A stretch of 64,000 nt of DNA, from positions 248,001-312,000 of the forward strand of contig NZ_FXEH01000005.1 of assembly GCF_900176565.1 (NCBI RefSeq), written 5' to 3'. Under the pieces are notes generated by a model. That model made no database searches and was not told where the DNA came from. It saw only the letters and a list, made by a program, of their open reading frames with translations. Position numbers and translations under genes: made by a program. Below, in pieces: positions 8,933 to 16,804 of the stretch. Source of the stretch: Thalassobacillus devorans (GTDB lineage Bacteria; Bacillota; Bacilli; Bacillales; Halobacillaceae). Each line of letters opens with the position of its first letter. Position 1 is the stretch's first letter.

Positions 8933-10579
8933 GTGAAGAAAAAAGCACTTTGGATGTTGTTGACCGTTTTCACACTGATGGTTCTAGTTGTAGCTGGATG
9001 CAGCAATAACGATGAAGCCAATTCGGAAGGTGAAGACAGTAACAGCCAGGATACTACAGATTCCGAGTCAGCTGAAGAAGGCAGCGGCGGCAGCAGCACA
9101 TTCGTATTTGGCCGAGGAGCCGACTCAGAACAGCTTGACCCTTCTAAAGTTACCGATGGTGAATCCATTTATGTCACCAACCAGATTTATGACACACTAG
9201 TTCGTTATGAACAGGAAGGTACAGAAGTAGTACCTGCCCTGGCTACAGAATGGGAAACAAGTGATGATGGCCTGGAATGGACATTCCAACTACGTGATGA
9301 TGTCACATTCCACGATGGAACTGACTTTACAGCTGAAGATGTCGTCTTCAACTTCGAGCGTTGGACAGAAGGAGCAGAATATGTTTACTACGGTTATATG
9401 TTCGGGGCATCTGAAGAAAACCCCGGTGGAATCATTGAAAAGGTAGAAGCTACAGGAGATTATGAAGTTACATTCACACTATCTGAACCTAATGCACCGT
9501 TCCTGAACACACTTGCTATGCCTCCATTTGGTATCGCAAGCCCGGATGCTATTGAAGAGCATGGAGAGGACTACTTCAAAAACCCTGTCGGTACCGGTCC
9601 ATTCATTTTTGAAGAGTGGAAACAGGATGACAGCATTACCTTGTCTAAAAACGAAGATTATTTCGGAGAAACAGCTAAAGTCGATACAGTGATTTTCCGT
9701 GTTATTCCGGATAATGGTGCTCGTTTCATGGAATTGCAATCAGGTTCTATTGATGCAATGAATGGAATGAACCCACAGGATATCCAGCAGGCAGAAGATG
9801 ATGAAGCATTACAAATCATCCGTCGTCCTTCTATGAACGTATCCTATATGGCTATGAATACGGATAAAGAAGGTCCATTAAAAGACAAGAAAGTCCGTCA
9901 GGCAATCAACCTTGCCATTGATAAAGAGAAATTACTTTCCTTGTTTGAAGGTATTGGAAAACCTGCTAAAAATCCAATGCCGCCATCCCTATGGGGCTAT
10001 AACGATAACGTAGAAGATTACGGTTACGATGTCGAAGAAGCAAAATCACTACTTGCTGAAGCAGGATACGGCGATGGCATGAGTATCACTCTGTATACCA
10101 TGTCCAATCCACGCCCTTACCTGCCACAGCCGAAGTTCGCTGCACAGGCGATCCAGGAAATGTTGAAAGAAGTCAACATTGAAGTTGAAATCGTCGAAAA
10201 CGAATGGGATTCTCATTTAAGCGCAACTGAAAATGGCGACCACGATATGGCGTTCTTAGGATGGACAGGTGACAATGGTGACCCTGACAACTTCCTCTAC
10301 GTATTGCTGGATAAAGATAATGCTAAAAAAGGCTCTGCAGGAAACATCGCATTCTATAAGAATGATGAACTGCACGACATTTTAAAACAGGCGCAAACAG
10401 AGCTTGACCAGGAGAAGCGTGTCGGGCTATATGAAGAAGCACAGGAAATCATTCATGAAGATGCACCATGGTTCCCGATTGCTCATACGACACCACCACT
10501 TGCCGTTAAGAAAGAAGTTCAGAACTATATTCCTCATCCAACAGGAAGTGAACCTTTCAACTACTTAGAACTGAACTAA
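8933..10579 (+). CDS. appA: Peptide-binding lipoprotein (family 5 solute-binding protein)
   Basis: 548-residue extracytoplasmic binding protein. Signal peptide with lipobox VVAGC, lipidated Cys23, then an acidic, Ser/Gly-rich linker to about residue 55. The SBP_bac_5 body is clear from EQLDPSKVTDGESIYV, VFNFERW and the lobe II signature KVRQAINLAIDKE. Strongly acidic overall, with many Asp and Glu, as often in salt-tolerant bacilli. The start is GTG at 8933 after AAGGGGGAA. A large stem-loop after the gene probably raises its message level over the permease genes. The substrate is likely oligo- or dipeptides, not predictable more closely. Confidence 0.93.
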   Translation: MKKKALWMLLTVFTLMVLVVAGCSNNDEANSEGEDSNSQDTTDSESAEEGSGGSSTFVFGRGADSEQLDPSKVTDGESIYVTNQIYDTLVRYEQEGTEVVPALATEWETSDDGLEWTFQLRDDVTFHDGTDFTAEDVVFNFERWTEGAEYVYYGYMFGASEENPGGIIEKVEATGDYEVTFTLSEPNAPFLNTLAMPPFGIASPDAIEEHGEDYFKNPVGTGPFIFEEWKQDDSITLSKNEDYFGETAKVDTVIFRVIPDNGARFMELQSGSIDAMNGMNPQDIQQAEDDEALQIIRRPSMNVSYMAMNTDKEGPLKDKKVRQAINLAIDKEKLLSLFEGIGKPAKNPMPPSLWGYNDNVEDYGYDVEEAKSLLAEAGYGDGMSITLYTMSNPRPYLPQPKFAAQAIQEMLKEVNIEVEIVENEWDSHLSATENGDHDMAFLGWTGDNGDPDNFLYVLLDKDNAKKGSAGNIAFYKNDELHDILKQAQTELDQEKRVGLYEEAQEIIHEDAPWFPIAHTTPPLAVKKEVQNYIPHPTGSEPFNYLELN

Positions 10580-10632
10580 TTGAGGTTAAGGGAAGGGATA
10601 TTCCTTTCCCCCTCCCTTTTAATCAGGCTATG

Positions 10633-10706
10633 AAAAAGGCTGTGAAAACCAAAGGGGCGCTTCGCGGCAGACAACTGCCAGCTAAAGCCCCTTTGAACAG
10701 CTTTTT
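10633..10706 (+). terminator. Intercistronic stem-loop and T-run between appA and appB
   Basis: AAAAAGGCTGT and CAAAGGGGC on the left pair with GCCCCTTTG and ACAGCTTTTT on the right, ending in five T at 10702-10706. This looks like a partial terminator or 3'-stabilising hairpin behind the binding-protein gene, a common way of making much more binding protein than permease. A weaker hairpin (GGGAAGG/CCTTTCCC) lies just before it. Confidence 0.7.
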
Positions 10707-10725
10707 AAATTTGGAGGAATGCAGT

Positions 10726-11730
10726 ATGCTCAATTATATTATTAGACGTCTTGTATCATTGATACCCGTTATCATCGGTGTATCGATCATCGCCTTTTCC
10801 CTGATGCATCTGGTTCCCGGAGATCCAGCCAGAAGTATTCTTGGAGAAAAAGCGACAGAAACGCAGCTGGAAATGTTGCGGGAAGAATTGAACTTAAATG
10901 ACCCTTATATTGTCCAATATGGAAACTTTATGGGTAAAATCGCTACTGGTGATCTAGGTGACTCTATCAAATCCAAAGAATCGGTCGCTTCAGAAATAGG
11001 CAGCCGACTGCCAGCTACGATTGAATTGACCCTATTTGCCATGACCATTGCTGTTGTTATCGGAGTACTTGCCGGAGTGATCGCAGCTGTTAAGCAATAC
11101 TCCTGGTTTGACAATCTGAGTATGAGTGGAGCATTATTCGGTGTCTCGATGCCAATATTTTGGCTTGGTTTAATGATGATTTGGCTATTTTCTGTGGAAT
11201 TGAATTGGTTACCTCCATCCGGAAGGCTATCCAATGATATTGAGTTGACAAAAATCACCAACTTATATTTGGTAGACAGCATTCTGACCTTGAACGGAAC
11301 GGCATTCGTCGATGCATTCCGACACCTATTGATGCCAGGCCTGGCCCTTGCCACCATCCCAATGGCTATCATCGCGCGTATGACTCGTTCAAGTATGTTA
11401 GAAGTTATGAAGCAGGACTACATACGAACTGCCAACGCAAAAGGGTTAGCCGGCCGGTTGGTCATCTTCCAACATGCCCTGAAAAACGCTTCCCTTCCAG
11501 TTCTCACTGTCATTGGATTGCAGTTTGGATTTTTATTAGGGGGAGCCGTCTTAACGGAGACGATTTTCTCATGGCCAGGGGTCGGAAGATATGTAGTCGA
11601 TGCCATCCTCAGCCGGGATTATCCTGTCGTCCAAAGCACTATTTTAATCATCGCTATCATTTTCGTATTGGTAAACTTGATCACTGATATCCTTTATACG
11701 TTATTCGACCCAAGAATCAAACTGGATTAG
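10726..11730 (+). CDS. appB: Oligopeptide ABC transporter permease (AppB/OppB type)
   Basis: 334-residue inner-membrane permease, six predicted transmembrane segments. The start is the ATG at 10726 (MLNYIIRRLVSLIPV), preceded by GGAGG at 10714; the frame is open further upstream but that part crosses the stem-loop and is not coding. The N-terminal VPGDPARSILGEKAT motif and the coupling loop ending TANAKGLAGRLVIFQHALKN (EAA-type) are typical. It pairs with the next gene product to form the channel and is followed 8 nt later by appC. Confidence 0.93.
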   Translation: MLNYIIRRLVSLIPVIIGVSIIAFSLMHLVPGDPARSILGEKATETQLEMLREELNLNDPYIVQYGNFMGKIATGDLGDSIKSKESVASEIGSRLPATIELTLFAMTIAVVIGVLAGVIAAVKQYSWFDNLSMSGALFGVSMPIFWLGLMMIWLFSVELNWLPPSGRLSNDIELTKITNLYLVDSILTLNGTAFVDAFRHLLMPGLALATIPMAIIARMTRSSMLEVMKQDYIRTANAKGLAGRLVIFQHALKNASLPVLTVIGLQFGFLLGGAVLTETIFSWPGVGRYVVDAILSRDYPVVQSTILIIAIIFVLVNLITDILYTLFDPRIKLD

Positions 11731-11738
11731 GAAAGGAT

Positions 11739-12644
11739 GTGAAAACCTTGGCTGCTGAAGCAAAAGCGGATCAGATGGATCCCGCACTAAAAAGTAAAAA
11801 GAACTCAAGCCTCTGGCTTGATTCCTTATCCAGGGTAATCAAAAGTAAAACGTCTTTAATCGGCTTGGTCATCATAACATTATTGATTGTGGTTGCTATA
11901 TTCGCACCTCAAATTGCAACCCATTCACCAACAGACCAAAGCATCATCGACCGCTATCAATCTCCTTCCTCTGAACATTTGTTAGGAACAGATGAACTTG
12001 GAAGGGACATCTTCTCACGGATTGTCTACGGATCACGGATAACTATTCAAATTGGTGTCATCACTGTAGGAATCTCAATGATTGTCGGTGTATTTCTAGG
12101 AGCTGTTGCCGGATTTTTCGGACGGTGGGTCGACCAGATTATCATGCGGCTGATTGATATCATGATGGCTTTTCCTAGTATTCTATTGGCGATTGCATTA
12201 GTTGCTGTCTTAGGGAAAAGCCTGACAAACGCTATGATTGCCGTTGGAATCGTGGGTGTACCCCATTTTGCCAGGATTGTACGATCGACCGTGCTCTCTG
12301 TCAAAGAAACGGAATATATTGAGGCTTCCCGTGTAATTGGTGCGAAGAATGGAAGAATTTTATTTTCTCACGTATTACCGAATTGCCTGGCGCCAATTAT
12401 TGTCCAGGCAACTCTAACGATAGGTACGGCTATTTTGGATGCAGCAGGTCTGAGTTTCTTAGGGTTAGGGGCACAGCCACCTCTCCCTGAATGGGGAGCC
12501 ATGCTTAGTGATGGCCGCTCCGCCCTGCAGACTGCTCCATGGGTAGTCATGTTCCCTGGCTTTGCTATCCTTCTCGTTGTTTTAGGTTTCAACCTGTTGG
12601 GTGATGGACTGCGAGATGCACTCGATCCACGCTTAAAGCAATAA
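11739..12644 (+). CDS. appC: Oligopeptide ABC transporter permease (AppC/OppC type)
   Basis: 301-residue membrane permease starting at a GTG, with a short cytoplasmic N-terminus, a first transmembrane helix near 38-58 and the OppC-N signature HLLGTDELGRDIFSRIVYG. The EAA loop reads EYIEASRVIGAKNGRILFSHVLPN. It ends with GDGLRDALDPRLKQ, a standard OppC tail. Last gene of the importer operon; a strong terminator lies 50 nt downstream. Confidence 0.93.
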   Translation: MKTLAAEAKADQMDPALKSKKNSSLWLDSLSRVIKSKTSLIGLVIITLLIVVAIFAPQIATHSPTDQSIIDRYQSPSSEHLLGTDELGRDIFSRIVYGSRITIQIGVITVGISMIVGVFLGAVAGFFGRWVDQIIMRLIDIMMAFPSILLAIALVAVLGKSLTNAMIAVGIVGVPHFARIVRSTVLSVKETEYIEASRVIGAKNGRILFSHVLPNCLAPIIVQATLTIGTAILDAAGLSFLGLGAQPPLPEWGAMLSDGRSALQTAPWVVMFPGFAILLVVLGFNLLGDGLRDALDPRLKQ

Positions 12645-12693
12645 AAAAAGTAGTTCCAGTAGTTGATGGATAAACAATTAAATCAGCAGATGT

Positions 12694-12734
12694 AATCGAG
12701 TATAAAATCAATAGATTTTATACTCGATTTTTTT
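12694..12734 (+). terminator. Rho-independent terminator of the app operon
   Basis: 16-bp perfect stem AATCGAGTATAAAATC / GATTTTATACTCGATT with a 4-nt loop, followed by further T to 12734. The stem shares AATCGAGTATAA with the terminator after splB (37707-37744). Confidence 0.9.
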
Positions 12735-12951
12735 GCCATATGGAGGCCCCTCTATTATCAGTCCACGGGATCCAAATATTAAATCTCCCTCCTATTAGTT
12801 CAGCTCCATTCTCCTTCTTTTTAACCAGGCTGATTAAATGCACCTTTCATTATTCAGAATATTTAAGTAAAATAAGAGTAAAAGTGCCTTTCACTTCTGA
12901 TTTACCGCTAAAGCTTATAGATTTGATACACCAAATAAGGGGAAATGCCTT
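12735..12951 (+). other. Intergenic region before the DUF6305-kinase-regulator operon
   Basis: No gene seen. It presumably holds the promoter of the following operon. Two similar stretches in the same orientation, TGCACCTTTCATTATTCAGA (from 12839) and GTGCCTTTCACTTCTGA (from 12893), about 53 nt apart, could be binding sites of the response regulator encoded downstream. AAGGGG at 12937-12942 is the ribosome site for the TTG start at 12952. Confidence 0.35.
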
Positions 12952-13542
12952 TTGAAGAAATACTCCATCATATTGTTATGCTTCGTTATCAGTCTTATTG
13001 TGATCGGACACCATTCCTATCAGGCATCAGGACAAACGACATATATGTATCCAAACCTTCCTGCACCAATCGGGAAACAACCCGTCTTAATCACTTCAGC
13101 AGGACAAACGGTGGAAGGCGGGATTGTCCAAAAGCTTGCCCAACAGCTCCACCTCGATGCCGAATACCGCCCAAGGGCGTTGGCAACAGATTTATACGAA
13201 TACGAGACGCTGGTCATTGTGGCTGGCTATAGCTACAACGGGTTGCTACATAAAAATAGAAAGTTGGCTCAGGAGAAAGAACGTATCGTTGAGTTAATGA
13301 AAGAAGCAGAAGCAGAGCAAGTACCGGTAGTGATTTTTGATTTGGATGTCCAATATAGGGATTATGAAGAATCGTGGGAGTTTTTAGCGATGACTCTTCC
13401 TTATGCAGATTATTTTATTGGAAAAAAGCATGAGATCCCTCCTCAAAATTTAATGGACATGATTCAAGACTATAAAGTAAAGTCCACCTTTGCAAATGAA
13501 ATAGAAGATATGAAAACACCATTCAACTCGGTGTTCAGGTAG
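12952..13542 (+). CDS. Secreted DUF6305-like protein, first gene of a two-component operon
   Basis: 196 residues from a TTG start with AAGGGG 9 nt upstream. An N-terminal signal segment (KKYSIILLCFVISLIVIGH) points to export or membrane anchoring. The mature part looks like an alternating alpha/beta fold: PVLITSAGQTVEGGIVQKLA, a strand ETLVIVAGYS and VPVVIFDLDV. The resemblance to the DUF6305 family is from memory of such sequences, not a search. Its gene is 11 nt from a histidine kinase gene, suggesting it senses or presents a ligand outside the membrane for that kinase; that role is inference. Confidence 0.75.
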   Translation: MKKYSIILLCFVISLIVIGHHSYQASGQTTYMYPNLPAPIGKQPVLITSAGQTVEGGIVQKLAQQLHLDAEYRPRALATDLYEYETLVIVAGYSYNGLLHKNRKLAQEKERIVELMKEAEAEQVPVVIFDLDVQYRDYEESWEFLAMTLPYADYFIGKKHEIPPQNLMDMIQDYKVKSTFANEIEDMKTPFNSVFR

Positions 13543-13553
13543 GGGGATTCAGA

Positions 13554-14918
13554 ATGAAGCAGCAAACACACCCTTTCTGGGGAACCCTTGGAATTGTACT
13601 TGTTTTTTACGGAATGCTGATACCAGCATTGACGATGGACTGGTCCATGTACATCTATGAAGAGATCGACCGCAGCCTTATTGAGGAAGACAGCGGGAAG
13701 CTGCTTGTTACTGCTTTTGCCTATATTTCACGGAACGTACTGATGTTTTCTATGATTTTTTTCGGTACATTATTTCTTACTAGATATTTTGTCAAAAACA
13801 GCAGTACCGTCCGCTTCCAAATAGTGTATGCCATTCTGTCATTAATGGCAGTTTGGGCGCTGAACTTCCTTTATGCTGAATATTATGCGTACCTTCCGCA
13901 ATTACTGACGATCGGCTTTATCCTATTATTTAGTACCTACCTTCCACAGCAGCGCTATTTCGCCTTAACCTTTCTCGTTTTGTTGATTTTGACAACCACC
14001 TCGCTTCAATGGCTTAACTTGATTCCGTCTTTAAGCCATTATGGATTTGGAACAAACGACCTGGCTGTGAGCTTAAAGACTGTAGATGAATTCTTGACCG
14101 ATCATAACCTTTTCAGCACGATTGCCTTAGTATTTTTCCTTATTTTCTTTATCATTGCCTTGATTTTTACTACGCTGATTCACTTATTCAATAAACAAAT
14201 CGCTACTTTAAAATTATACCAGGCACAAGGAAAAGAACTGCAAAGGACCAGAAATGATTTAATTGAGTCCAAGGTTTATCAGGAGATGCATACATTAGTC
14301 CACGATTTAAAAACACCCTTGGTAGCGATTGAAGGGCTATTATCTTTGATGGAAATGAAGGTAAAGGCAGATGACCACAAGTCAAAAAGTTATTTTAGCC
14401 GAATTAATCAATCGGTCGTGAAAATGAAAGAAATGATTTCGGATATACTTTATGAAGATATTCGAAAAGAAATACCAGTAGAAGAATTGCTTGATTATGT
14501 GATGAGTCATTTGAACACAGATGACCTGCCAATTGACTTTGAAGTTCATATCGATGAAGCTGTGCCTCCTTTATATGTTAACAAAATACGATTTTCCAGG
14601 GCAATATCCAATGTGCTGGAGAACTCGATGATTTATTTACATGACCGCGGGGGGAAAATCAAGGTGGATGTAACTAATCAAGCTAATAGAACCTGCATCA
14701 GAATAGAAGATAACGGACCTGGTATCGACCAGGCTAACCTTGTTCACATTTGGCAGGAAGGTTTCAGCACTAAAAATTCTTCCGGTATCGGTCTGCCGTT
14801 TGTTAAGCGGGTAATAGAGAGTCATTCTGGCAGTATTGAGGTATCAAGTGAACCGGGTTCTTATACGATCACCACGATCACTATCCCTCAGCACTCAAGA
14901 AAGGAAGCGATAGGATGA
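13554..14918 (+). CDS. Membrane sensor histidine kinase
   Basis: 454 residues with about six transmembrane segments in the first 215 residues (near 12-28, 61-77, 87-108, 112-130, 135-152 and 196-212), a coiled-coil linker, then a kinase core. His250 in VHDLKTPLVAIEG is the phosphorylation site; the ATP-binding domain shows the N-box ISNVLENS, G1 EDNGPGID and G2 SSGIGLPF. No PAS or HAMP domain is evident, so the signal is probably read in the membrane or through the secreted partner encoded just before it. The GGGGGA ribosome site sits in the short gap after that gene. It overlaps the regulator gene by 4 nt (ATGA). Confidence 0.93.
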   Translation: MKQQTHPFWGTLGIVLVFYGMLIPALTMDWSMYIYEEIDRSLIEEDSGKLLVTAFAYISRNVLMFSMIFFGTLFLTRYFVKNSSTVRFQIVYAILSLMAVWALNFLYAEYYAYLPQLLTIGFILLFSTYLPQQRYFALTFLVLLILTTTSLQWLNLIPSLSHYGFGTNDLAVSLKTVDEFLTDHNLFSTIALVFFLIFFIIALIFTTLIHLFNKQIATLKLYQAQGKELQRTRNDLIESKVYQEMHTLVHDLKTPLVAIEGLLSLMEMKVKADDHKSKSYFSRINQSVVKMKEMISDILYEDIRKEIPVEELLDYVMSHLNTDDLPIDFEVHIDEAVPPLYVNKIRFSRAISNVLENSMIYLHDRGGKIKVDVTNQANRTCIRIEDNGPGIDQANLVHIWQEGFSTKNSSGIGLPFVKRVIESHSGSIEVSSEPGSYTITTITIPQHSRKEAIG

Positions 14919-15517
14919 TTTTGATCATCGATGACAATGAAGACATACGTTTCACCCTGAAAGAAATATGCGAATTTTGTGAGTGGCCATCCACCGAAGC
15001 TTCCAATGGAAAAGAGGGGGTGGCATTATTGCAAAAGCTCGACCCTGACCTGGTGTTAGTCGATTATCACATGCCGGAATGGGATGGGTTGAAAACTGTC
15101 AAAGCCATTAGAAAGGAAAACAAGCATATCCCTATCATCGTTTTAACTGTGGATGACCGACAGGATATTGCCAACACTTTTTTAGAAGCAGGTGCTACAG
15201 ATTTTGCCATGAAGCCAATAAAGGCACCTGATTTAATATCACGGATCAAACTGAATATGAAATTCGCTAAACTGGCTCATACAGAGCAGGATATATATGT
15301 AGACAAAGGAATCAACAAAGAGACACGCAAGTCGATTAAACACTTCCTCTATAATCAAAACCAGCCAGTAACTATCAATGAGATTCAGCAGCAACTGCCA
15401 ATCGCTTATCAGACCGTCCATCGCTACCTCCATCACATGGTGGAAAAAGGGGAAATCGAAGTTGTTTCTGATTATGGGAGTCGGGGAAGACCCAAAAACA
15501 AATATCAACTACTGTAA
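14915..15517 (+). CDS. Response regulator with C-terminal winged helix (CitB/DctR-like)
   Basis: 200-residue DNA-binding regulator. The receiver domain (about 1-120) has the acidic pair in IIDDNED, phospho-acceptor Asp50 in LVLVDYHMP, the conserved Thr in IIVLTVDD and Lys in FAMKPIKA. The C-terminal part ends VTINEIQQQLPIAYQTVHRYLHHM and GSRGRPKNKYQL, the pattern of CitB/MalR/DctR-type regulators, which usually switch on carboxylate or other solute uptake genes. Translationally coupled to the kinase. No transporter is encoded beside the operon, so the target is open. Confidence 0.92.
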   Translation: MILIIDDNEDIRFTLKEICEFCEWPSTEASNGKEGVALLQKLDPDLVLVDYHMPEWDGLKTVKAIRKENKHIPIIVLTVDDRQDIANTFLEAGATDFAMKPIKAPDLISRIKLNMKFAKLAHTEQDIYVDKGINKETRKSIKHFLYNQNQPVTINEIQQQLPIAYQTVHRYLHHMVEKGEIEVVSDYGSRGRPKNKYQLL

Positions 15518-15610
15518 ACAGCTGGAAAAACCTATAGAGGCAGGTTTATTCTGCCTGATTTAGGGAATCATGGTAGAAGGAATTTTGCCTGATAAAGTCG
15601 AAGTATTTTG

Positions 15611-15627
15611 TTTGACCTTTATTGACC
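15611..15627 (+). promoter_or_regulatory. CtsR operator of clpP
   Basis: TTTGACCTTTATTGACC; on the other strand GGTCAAT-AAA-GGTCAAA, which fits the heptad direct repeat RGTCAAA-NAN-RGTCAAA known for CtsR. It overlaps the -35 of the clpP promoter. ctsR itself is not in the window. Confidence 0.88.
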
Positions 15628-15640
15628 TTGGATGTATGAT
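15612..15640 (+). promoter_or_regulatory. Promoter of clpP
   Basis: TTGACC (15612-15617), 17-nt spacer, TATGAT (15635-15640). The -35 lies inside the CtsR operator, so repression by occlusion is expected. Confidence 0.78.
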
Positions 15641-15690
15641 AAAACTATCACATCATTCAATGATAATAAGTGATGAAGGAGGAATTTACA

Positions 15691-16281
15691 TTGAATTTAG
15701 TACCTACAGTTATTGAACAAACAAACCGCGGAGAACGTGCATACGATATTTACTCACGCCTGCTGAAAGACCGAATCATTATGCTGGGAAGCGGAATCGA
15801 TGATAACGTATCCAACTCGATTGTATCTCAGCTTCTATTCCTGGCAGCTGATGACCCGGACAAAGATATTTCTCTTTATATCAACTCGCCAGGCGGATCC
15901 ATTACAGCTGGAATGGCAATTTACGATACGATGCAATTCATCAAACCAAATGTATCTACCATTTGTATCGGTATGGCAGCATCTATGGGAGCTTTCCTAT
16001 TGGCTGCTGGTGAAAAAGGTAAGCGTTATGCACTGCCAAACAGTGAAGTTATGATTCACCAGCCTTTAGGTGGAACGCAAGGTCAGGCAGCTGACATCGA
16101 AATTCATGCTCGTCGTATCTTGCAAATGCGTGAAAAGTTGAATAAAATCCTTTCTGAGCGTACTGGACAGCCATTAGAGGTTATCGAGCGGGATACCGAT
16201 CGTGATAACTTCATGCCAGCGCATACAGCGAAAGAATATGGATTGATCGACAAAGTAATGGAAAAGAAACCAACCGAATAA
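15691..16281 (+). CDS. clpP: ATP-dependent Clp protease proteolytic subunit
   Basis: 196-residue serine peptidase that forms the tetradecameric chamber used by ClpC, ClpX and ClpE. Catalytic triad Ser98 (GMAASMGAF), His123 (MIHQPLGG) and Asp172 (DTDRDNFM) is complete. I start at the TTG at 15691, 6 nt after the GAAGGAGGAATT ribosome site, giving [11 protein letters not shown] as in other bacilli; an in-frame upstream ATG would lie within or before the ribosome site. Single-gene unit with a CtsR-controlled promoter and its own terminator. Confidence 0.97.
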   Translation: MNLVPTVIEQTNRGERAYDIYSRLLKDRIIMLGSGIDDNVSNSIVSQLLFLAADDPDKDISLYINSPGGSITAGMAIYDTMQFIKPNVSTICIGMAASMGAFLLAAGEKGKRYALPNSEVMIHQPLGGTQGQAADIEIHARRILQMREKLNKILSERTGQPLEVIERDTDRDNFMPAHTAKEYGLIDKVMEKKPTE

Positions 16282-16300
16282 TAATTATTTTTTCATTCAA

Positions 16301-16335
16301 AAAGAGACCCTGACCTCCCGGTCAGGGTCTTTAGT
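16301..16335 (+). terminator. Terminator after clpP
   Basis: Stem AGACCCTGACC / GGTCAGGGTCT (16305-16315 with 16320-16330), 4-nt loop, short T-run. A few A before the stem make it usable on the minus strand too, for crh transcripts. Confidence 0.8.
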
Positions 16336-16404
16336 ATGGAAGCTTTTTTCCTGAACACACTATACCCAATGTTCATTTATTCACATAAGTAGCATCAACC
16401 ATTA

Positions 16405-16656
16405 CTATTTTATAACGAAAGCCTGCAGTTCTTCCATAGCCGGTTCTTCATCAGAACCTTCGGTAATCAGCAGTACTTCTTCATCGGCTCCAATAGCAAG
16501 ACTCATCAATCCCATAATGCTTTTGGCGTTTACTCTTTTTCCGTCCTTTTCAATGAATATATCGGATGAAAAACGATTAGCTAATTGCACGAATTGGGCT
16601 GCTGGTCTCGCTTGCAGACCTGTTTCCAATTCCACTTTCAACGACCGTTCAACCAC
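16405..16656 (-). CDS. crh: Catabolite repression HPr-like protein Crh
   Basis: 83-residue HPr homologue. The catalytic His15 of HPr is replaced by Gln15 (LETGLQARPAA), so it cannot carry PTS phosphate, while the regulatory Ser46 (NAKSIMGL) is kept for phosphorylation by HprK, whose gene is also in this window. P-Ser-Crh is a CcpA corepressor. GTG start with GAGGAG upstream. Unlike the tight whiA-crh arrangement common in Bacillus, a terminator-shaped hairpin separates it from whiA, and a cre-like site lies just before it. Confidence 0.96.
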   Translation of the reverse strand: MVERSLKVELETGLQARPAAQFVQLANRFSSDIFIEKDGKRVNAKSIMGLMSLAIGADEEVLLITEGSDEEPAMEELQAFVIK

Positions 16657-16687
16657 CTGAATTCTCCTCTCTTCTACACTCCTATAT

Positions 16688-16701
16688 GGGAAGCGCTATC
16701 A
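16688..16701. promoter_or_regulatory. Possible cre (CcpA) site before crh
   Basis: GGGAAGCGCTATCA matches the loose cre consensus TGWAANCGNTNWCA except at positions 1 and 3. It lies about 30 nt upstream of the crh start, near a possible TATGAT -10. If functional, Crh would sit under the regulator it serves. Confidence 0.35.
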
Positions 16702-16714
16702 TAGTTGGTGATAG

Positions 16715-16743
16715 AAAAAACGCTCTCCTTGAAAGCGTTTTTT
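16715..16743. terminator. Bidirectional terminator hairpin between whiA and crh
   Basis: AAAAAACGCT, 9-nt loop, AGCGTTTTTT. On the minus strand it would end transcripts coming from whiA before crh. Confidence 0.75.
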
Positions 16744-16804
16744 AATTGCATTCATTATAGCATGAATCTTCTATCAATAACATGGATTATACTTGGAAAT
16801 CACC

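Noticed and set aside
10630-10725. Longer N-terminus for the AppB permease
   Set aside because: The extra 32 codons run through the stem-loop; the internal ATG has GGAGG at the right distance and starts with the canonical permease helix.
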